NCBI GenBank assembly: GCA_035640455.1
Contig: DASQWB010000073.1
Location: forward strand, 1 to 64,000
Direction: 5' to 3'
Source: AC-50 sp035640455
Lineage (GTDB): Bacteria; Actinomycetota; Thermoleophilia; Gaiellales; Gaiellaceae
DNA length: 64,000 nucleotides
A model generated the notes under the pieces. The model had not been told where the DNA came from. It did not search any database and saw only the letters and a program-made list of their open reading frames with translations. The position numbers and the translations under genes were made by a program. Positions 59,315-64,000 of this stretch are shown in pieces; the stretch's first letter is position 1; each line of letters starts with the position of its first letter.

Positions 59315-61546
59315 GTGCGCCTCCGTCGCCAGCTCTCCCTGCCGGTGCTCGTCGTCGCCGCTCTCCTTGCGCCGGCAACCGCAGGCGCCGACGACCCAGT
59401 AACGGAGCTCGTGCCTGGCACCGGCGTCCTGCTCAGCCAGTCAGGCTCGAGCGGCAGCGGCTCGACGAGCTCGACCACGAGCAAGACCAACATCTTCTCG
59501 CCGGCGACATACGTCGACTACAAGCGCCTCGGCAACGAGCCGACAGTCACGGTCGACCGCTACCCCTTCGGCTCCAACCCGCCGCGCGATCTCACCTACG
59601 TGTCGGCCCCGCAGGGCGTCGGCGTACCCGGCTACAGCATCTTCTGGAAGTCAAACGACCTGGGAGCGTCCTTCCGAGTGCCGCAGCACATCCCGATCCT
59701 CGGACGCAATGTCGCAGGCGGCCAGGGCGGTGGCGACAGCTACCAGGTCGTCGGGCAGCTCACCCACAAGGTCTTCTTTGTCGACCTACCGGCAGACTGC
59801 GTCACCGTCAACACCTCGACCGATCTCGGGGAGAGCTTCACGGCCGATCCGCTCGGCTGCGGCGTCGACCCTGGTATCGACGACCGCCAGTGGATCGACG
59901 TCGACGAGACCCACCCCGGCTCACAGAACGTCTACGTCTCGTTCATCAACTTCGCGAACACGCCGGCCGCGCCGACGCTCGCCCTTGCGCGGAGCACATC
60001 CGACGGCACGCCCGGATCGTTCGTCACCTCTCCATGCACATACCTGACCGGAGCCGTCGCGCCCCCCACCGAGACGACGCCGACTGCGTGTCCCGACCCC
60101 GGTGATCCGAGGCTCCAGATCTCTGGGCCGGTCGTCGCGGACAAGTACAAGACGCACAACATCTACATCCCGTTCATCCGCGGGACGACGCTCCTTCCGC
60201 TCCTCACCGCCGGTCCGCCCTGGGAGTTGTGGGTCGCGCGCTCGACCGACGGAGGCTCGACCTGGACGCGTCACCGGATCGCGGCCCTCGGAGACCACAA
60301 CCCGGCCAACATCTTCCCGGAGCTCACGATCGACAAGGCCGGAACGCTCTACGTCACCTGGTCTCAGACGCAGGGGCCCGGCTCCAACGAGAACGGCCTG
60401 ACGGGTGAGCAGGACGTCTACTACACGTATTCCACCAACGGCGGCCTCGCCTGGGCGCCGCCGATCAACTTGACCCCTTCGACCGGGAAGACGGCGGTCT
60501 TCCCGTGGATGGTCGCGGGCGATGCCGGTCAGGTGGACGTCGTCTACTACCAGGCGAACACCGGCATCAACTCCAACGTCGCCGCGACCGACCCGAGCGG
60601 GAATCCGACGAACCCGTCGGTCTGGAACGTCATCTTCGGCCACGCGAACAACGCGACCAACACCGGCTCCAACTTCAGCAACACGCAGATCACCGACCAC
60701 CCGAACCACGTCGGCCAGATCTGCACCGGCGGGGTCGGGTGCATCGTGGGCGGCGACCGAAGCCTCGGCGACTTCTTCACGGTCGACGTCGACCATCTGG
60801 GCGCAGCGGTCGTGGCATGGACCGATAACAACGGCTCGCTCGGAATCGGAAGGACCCGCGTTTCGAGGCAGCTGGCCGGGAACGGCGTCTTCGGCGGGAT
60901 CCCGATCGCCTTCCAGAGCTCGTGGCCGATCCGCGACCACGCCGCCACCGATCGGGCCGGCGACGTGTACGACGGCTTCGGGCTCCCGAAGGGCGCATGT
61001 CCGGGCATGGATCTGCTCGGCACCAGTGCAAGTCGCTCGGGCGACCTGCTGATGGTCACGCTCACGCTGAACGCGCCTCCCAGCGCCGCCGCCGCGACGG
61101 GGTGCAGCCCCGTCTCGACCGGCGGGCTCTGGGGCGCCGAGTTCTGGGCCTCGAGCGCGGGCGGTGACGACAACTTCTACCTCGCGTACCGCGACAACAC
61201 GCTCGACGCCCCTGCCCGCGTGGAGTCCGGCCGAGTCAACGATCTCAACGCGGGAGCGACGACGTTCGAGTTCAACGCGGAGCAGGGAGGCGCGCTCGGC
61301 GGTACGTGCCTGACCGCTGTCGGCACGCCGAATCCCGCAGCTCCGAGCCCCTGCACGCTCGTCCTCTCGACGAACGTCGCGCCGCTCGGCATCAAGTCCG
61401 GCGCCGGCCTGTACTCGATCACCGGAGTGTCGACGTACTTCTTCGGAACGGATCAGCCGGAGCTACTCCCGATCGAGGGCGGCAACTCAGAGCAGGCCGA
61501 CGCGGTAGCAGCGCTCGACTACGCCGGAACAGGAACCATGAAGTAG
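59315..61546 (+). CDS. Exported sialidase-fold (Asp-box) propeller protein 2
   Basis: 743 aa from GTG at 59315, where a signal peptide starts (RRQLSLPVLVVAALLAPATA). An in-frame GTG at 59246 overlaps the previous stop but would add 23 residues encoded by the hairpin. Closely parallels protein 1: TELVPGTGVLLSQSG, TNIFSPATYVDYKRLGNEPT, QGGGDSYQVVGQLTHKVFFV, SSWPIRDHAATDRAGDVYD and the ending EGGNSEQADAV. Asp-box-type turns SNDLGASF, STDLGESF, STDGGSTW, STNGGLAW. A tandem duplicate of gene 1. Confidence 0.78.
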   Translation: MRLRRQLSLPVLVVAALLAPATAGADDPVTELVPGTGVLLSQSGSSGSGSTSSTTSKTNIFSPATYVDYKRLGNEPTVTVDRYPFGSNPPRDLTYVSAPQGVGVPGYSIFWKSNDLGASFRVPQHIPILGRNVAGGQGGGDSYQVVGQLTHKVFFVDLPADCVTVNTSTDLGESFTADPLGCGVDPGIDDRQWIDVDETHPGSQNVYVSFINFANTPAAPTLALARSTSDGTPGSFVTSPCTYLTGAVAPPTETTPTACPDPGDPRLQISGPVVADKYKTHNIYIPFIRGTTLLPLLTAGPPWELWVARSTDGGSTWTRHRIAALGDHNPANIFPELTIDKAGTLYVTWSQTQGPGSNENGLTGEQDVYYTYSTNGGLAWAPPINLTPSTGKTAVFPWMVAGDAGQVDVVYYQANTGINSNVAATDPSGNPTNPSVWNVIFGHANNATNTGSNFSNTQITDHPNHVGQICTGGVGCIVGGDRSLGDFFTVDVDHLGAAVVAWTDNNGSLGIGRTRVSRQLAGNGVFGGIPIAFQSSWPIRDHAATDRAGDVYDGFGLPKGACPGMDLLGTSASRSGDLLMVTLTLNAPPSAAAATGCSPVSTGGLWGAEFWASSAGGDDNFYLAYRDNTLDAPARVESGRVNDLNAGATTFEFNAEQGGALGGTCLTAVGTPNPAAPSPCTLVLSTNVAPLGIKSGAGLYSITGVSTYFFGTDQPELLPIEGGNSEQADAVAALDYAGTGTMK

Positions 61547-61568
61547 GCGCACGGAGGAGGAAGGAAAC

Positions 61569-63065
61569 GTGAGACGGCACCTTTTCGCAGCGCTTTTCGT
61601 AGCAACGCTCGTCCTTGCGGCGTCAGCCTCAGGGAGTACCGGCTTCACGACGCAGGTCTCACCATCGAGCCAGACCAACGCCACCGAGCCCTACATCGCG
61701 ATCGACCGCTCGGACGGGACGGTCTGGGTCGCGTGGCAGGCGAGCGGGAGCCACGTCGCCCGCTCAGACGACGGAGGTCGCAGCTTCACCAAGGTGTTCG
61801 ATGAGAACGACATCGGCGACGTCGACATCGCCGTCGGCGGGCCCGTCAACTGTACTGCGGACCTGGCGCATGTGCCCCCGATTCCTTGCACACCCGGTAC
61901 GCACCGCGTCTACCTGACTTCGCTCGAGAGGACGCCCCTCATTCTGCAGACACATCTCGCGTACAGCGACGACCGCGGGGCGAACTGGACGGTCAATGAC
62001 GTGGCGGCGGTCAACCCCCAGCTCATCGACCGCCCGTGGCTCGCGGTGGACCCAAGCAGGGTGTCCGCGACCTCGGATGACGTCTATGTCGCGTACCACG
62101 ACTTCACCGACAGTCAGATCTATGTGGCTACCTCCCATAACGGCGGCGACATCTTTGGTCCGTCAGTCCCGGCCTCCGCGGGTGTCAACGCGTCCATTTC
62201 TCCGCCGACTATCCTCCCTCCGCTCGTCCCGCCCCTCTTCGATTCGTTCTGTAATACCGTTCCGAGTGGGATCGAAGTCGATCCCGAGACCCACCAGGTC
62301 TACGTCCAGTGGCTCACCGCGGATCCGGTCGCCAACACGACGGAAGGTTGCAACGTCACGATGATCCAGAACTTCCACAAGGTCTGGATCGCCCGCTCCG
62401 ACGACCGCGGCACGACGTGGACGGGGTATCCGGTCTACAACGGTGCCATGACCGAGAACGCGAGCGACATCTTCGCCGCGCTCGCAGTAGATGACTCCGG
62501 CACTGCGGGGGTGTCGGGGAACGTCTACTCGGTCTTCGCCGACAACAAGCTGGCGCCAGACCACTTCGATATCTGGTTCACGCACTCCAGCAACCAAGGA
62601 GCAACGTGGTCACCGCTCGTGAAGGTGAACAGCGACAAGGGAACGCACTTCTTCCCGTGGATAGCGGCCGGGACAACCGGACGCGTCGACTTCATCTGGC
62701 TGAACTCGCCGGACTACACGCCGACTGACGCCGAAGAGTCTCCGTGGTACGTGACTTTCGCGCAAACGACGAACGCTACGTCCGCGACGCCGAAGTTCCA
62801 GCAGACGTCCGCCTCCTCGAACGTGATGCATGTCGGCGGTATCTGCGTGAACGGGATCTTCTGCACCCTCAACGGAGGCAACCGTGACCTTGCCGACTCG
62901 ATCTCGATCGCGATCGACCGCGGCGGCAGTGCGGGGCTCGCTTGGACGGATCAGGGCCGCATCCTCCACGGTCCGAGGCACATCACCTACGGCTGCAACA
63001 CGTCGCAGCAGAGCGCGATCGCCGGAGCCAATCAGGGCCTCAGCTGTAAGGGGCCGGCGAAGTGA
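61569..63065 (+). CDS. Exported sialidase-fold (Asp-box) propeller protein 3
   Basis: 498 aa from GTG after GGAGGAAGG. Signal peptide (LFAALFVATLVLAASASGS). Asp-boxes SDDGGRSF, SDDRGANW, SDDRGTTW and SSNQGATW. It lacks the C-terminal ~200-residue domain of proteins 1 and 2 but shares FPWIAAGTTGRVDFIW with their FPWMVAGDAGRVDLVY. 22 bp behind gene 2, so in one transcript. Substrate or ligand unknown; extracellular glycan capture is plausible given the sugar-type regulator. Confidence 0.77.
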   Translation: MRRHLFAALFVATLVLAASASGSTGFTTQVSPSSQTNATEPYIAIDRSDGTVWVAWQASGSHVARSDDGGRSFTKVFDENDIGDVDIAVGGPVNCTADLAHVPPIPCTPGTHRVYLTSLERTPLILQTHLAYSDDRGANWTVNDVAAVNPQLIDRPWLAVDPSRVSATSDDVYVAYHDFTDSQIYVATSHNGGDIFGPSVPASAGVNASISPPTILPPLVPPLFDSFCNTVPSGIEVDPETHQVYVQWLTADPVANTTEGCNVTMIQNFHKVWIARSDDRGTTWTGYPVYNGAMTENASDIFAALAVDDSGTAGVSGNVYSVFADNKLAPDHFDIWFTHSSNQGATWSPLVKVNSDKGTHFFPWIAAGTTGRVDFIWLNSPDYTPTDAEESPWYVTFAQTTNATSATPKFQQTSASSNVMHVGGICVNGIFCTLNGGNRDLADSISIAIDRGGSAGLAWTDQGRILHGPRHITYGCNTSQQSAIAGANQGLSCKGPAK

Positions 63066-63426
63066 ACGCTCGACCCAAGGATCGCCGACGAGGTCCGGTG
63101 ATCCAATTCTTCGGCTGTCGTCACCGAAGCGGCGATCACGCGATATCTCAGCGTAATTCTGAAGCTCTCCTCCCTCGGTTGATTCGTCAATCAAACTCCT
63201 CAGCTGACTCGTCAATCCGCCCAAGAATTCGCGAGACTCGACGGCAAGTCCAAAAGGATTTTCGCGGTCGCTGCGCAGGTCATTATGTTGCTGGTCGAAC
63301 TTCGCGACAACTTCGGCCGATGTCGCCACGCCCTCGACACCGGCACGCCCAGGTAGCCGCCGATCGGCGGCGTGACGACGGGGGCCGTTGCGGCGGCCCT
63401 CGTCGCTTCTCTGCGACGATCTAGGC
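63066..63426. other. 361-bp gap with a palindrome and a terminator-like hairpin
   Basis: No credible gene. Lower GC than usual in its first two thirds. A perfect dyad TTGATT-CGTC-AATCAA lies at 63179-63194, with a related CTCGTCAATC nearby. At 63376-63405 a 12-bp stem with one G-U pair (CGACGGGGGCCG with CGGCCCTCGTCG) and 6-nt loop precedes the amidase start by about 20 bp. Confidence 0.5.
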
Positions 63427-64000
63427 ATGGTCGGCGCCGCCTCCCTCGCCGCAGCCGCGCTCATCTGTCTCGATCCGGGCCACGGCACGCCAGCCGCAAT
63501 CGGCGCGCAGCAGGAGCCGATCGGCCCGGGCTCGCACGTCCTGAAGATCAAAGACGGCGGCGGCGCGGCAGGAGAGGCCGCGGTCAACCTCGCGATCGCC
63601 GTCCGAACGCGGACGCTCCTCCTCCGCGCCGGCTACGGGGTCGCGATGACGCGTACCGGCCCGACGTTCCGGTACGGGAGCGGCGGCAACATCGCCCGCG
63701 CGCAGTTCTGCAACGTCCGCCACGCGGCGCTGATGCTCCGCATCCACGCCGACGGCTCGGCGTCACCGCGGAGCCACGGCGTCGAGACACTCTACCCCGC
63801 CTTCCACCGCCGCTGGACGGGCGACATCTACGCCCGCAGCCTGCGGGCGGCGCGGCTCGTCCAGCGCAGCGTCGTCCGGGCCACCGGCGCCGCCGACCTC
63901 GGGCTGATCCCGCGCTCGGATCTGACGGGCTTCAACTGGGCCAACGTCCCGGCGATCCTCGTCGAGACCGGCTTCCTCACCAACCCTGCCGAGCGGCGCC
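63427..64000 (+). CDS. N-acetylmuramoyl-L-alanine amidase, Amidase_3 type (3' end cut off)
   Basis: 191 codons visible. Zinc amidase that cleaves the bond between N-acetylmuramate and the stem peptide. Zinc ligands and catalytic residues in order: LDPGHGTPAAIG (His), GGAAGEAAVNLAIA (Glu), LMLRIHADGSASP (His) and LVETGFLTNPAERR (catalytic Glu). The ATG gives only about 14 residues before the catalytic fold (VGAASLAAAALIC), a short possible signal. No cell-wall-binding domain is seen before the window ends. Confidence 0.9.
   Translation, partial: MVGAASLAAAALICLDPGHGTPAAIGAQQEPIGPGSHVLKIKDGGGAAGEAAVNLAIAVRTRTLLLRAGYGVAMTRTGPTFRYGSGGNIARAQFCNVRHAALMLRIHADGSASPRSHGVETLYPAFHRRWTGDIYARSLRAARLVQRSVVRATGAADLGLIPRSDLTGFNWANVPAILVETGFLTNPAERR

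Overview
This window is about 70% GC bacterial DNA with tightly packed genes, many 4-base ATGA/GTGA overlaps, frequent GTG starts and a large share of secreted beta-propeller and low-complexity proteins. Together with FtsH, adenylate-cyclase/AAA/TPR and MFS-cNMP fusion proteins, this points to a soil actinobacterium, most likely of the class Thermoleophilia (inference; there is no rRNA gene here to test it). I found no tRNA, rRNA, CRISPR array or insertion sequence.

Layout, left to right. 0-3.3 kb: a truncated class III aminotransferase (glutamate-1-semialdehyde aminomutase type), then two tandem copies of a structured repeat, then a Rossmann protein and an FAD oxidoreductase that overlap. 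3.3-8.6 kb: FtsH followed on the same strand by three exported proteins, two of them beta-propellers. 8.7-14.9 kb: an unusual island. On the minus strand lie three exported or membrane-anchored repeat/Pro-rich proteins and an orphan response regulator with a degenerate receiver. Divergent from them is a membrane protein that joins a winged helix, a homing-endonuclease-type repeat, one membrane span and a RodZ-like C-terminal domain, followed by an exported Ig/FN3-like protein. This is the best candidate for an undescribed system. A third copy of the structured repeat closes it. 15-18.9 kb: GST, a PaaK-like ligase, a citrate-synthase-like lyase and a MetE-like protein, with a 168-bp imperfect palindrome inside.

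20.9-38.9 kb is a purine-catabolism supercluster: three-subunit xanthine dehydrogenase (with a low-molecular-weight phosphatase gene embedded), adenine deaminase, an 8-oxoguanine/guanine deaminase-type amidohydrolase, hydroxyisourate hydrolase, OHCU decarboxylase, membrane urate hydroxylase PuuD, a DUF3830 protein, a BMP-type nucleoside ABC importer and an allantoate-amidohydrolase-type enzyme. A pentapeptide-repeat protein and a BNR/sialidase-fold protein interrupt it. Together the genes would import nucleosides or bases and take adenine, guanine and xanthine through urate, hydroxyisourate and OHCU to allantoin. Allantoate would then be hydrolysed; allantoinase is not in the window.

39-48.7 kb is mixed: MFS-cNMP fusion, giant cyclase/AAA/TPR regulator, QueF, a deoxyribosyltransferase-like protein, a broken response regulator and small exported proteins. 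48.7-55.6 kb is a vitamin B12 unit: a cobalamin riboswitch, a BtuF-BtuC-BtuD type importer, then CobU, CobT, CobS and a CobC-type phosphatase, with a leaderless BtuF-like protein divergent. 56-63 kb carries a TrmB-type regulator divergent from three exported sialidase-fold proteins. Their shared control region has two facing promoters and three copies of one 17-bp palindrome. The window ends inside an N-acetylmuramoyl-L-alanine amidase.
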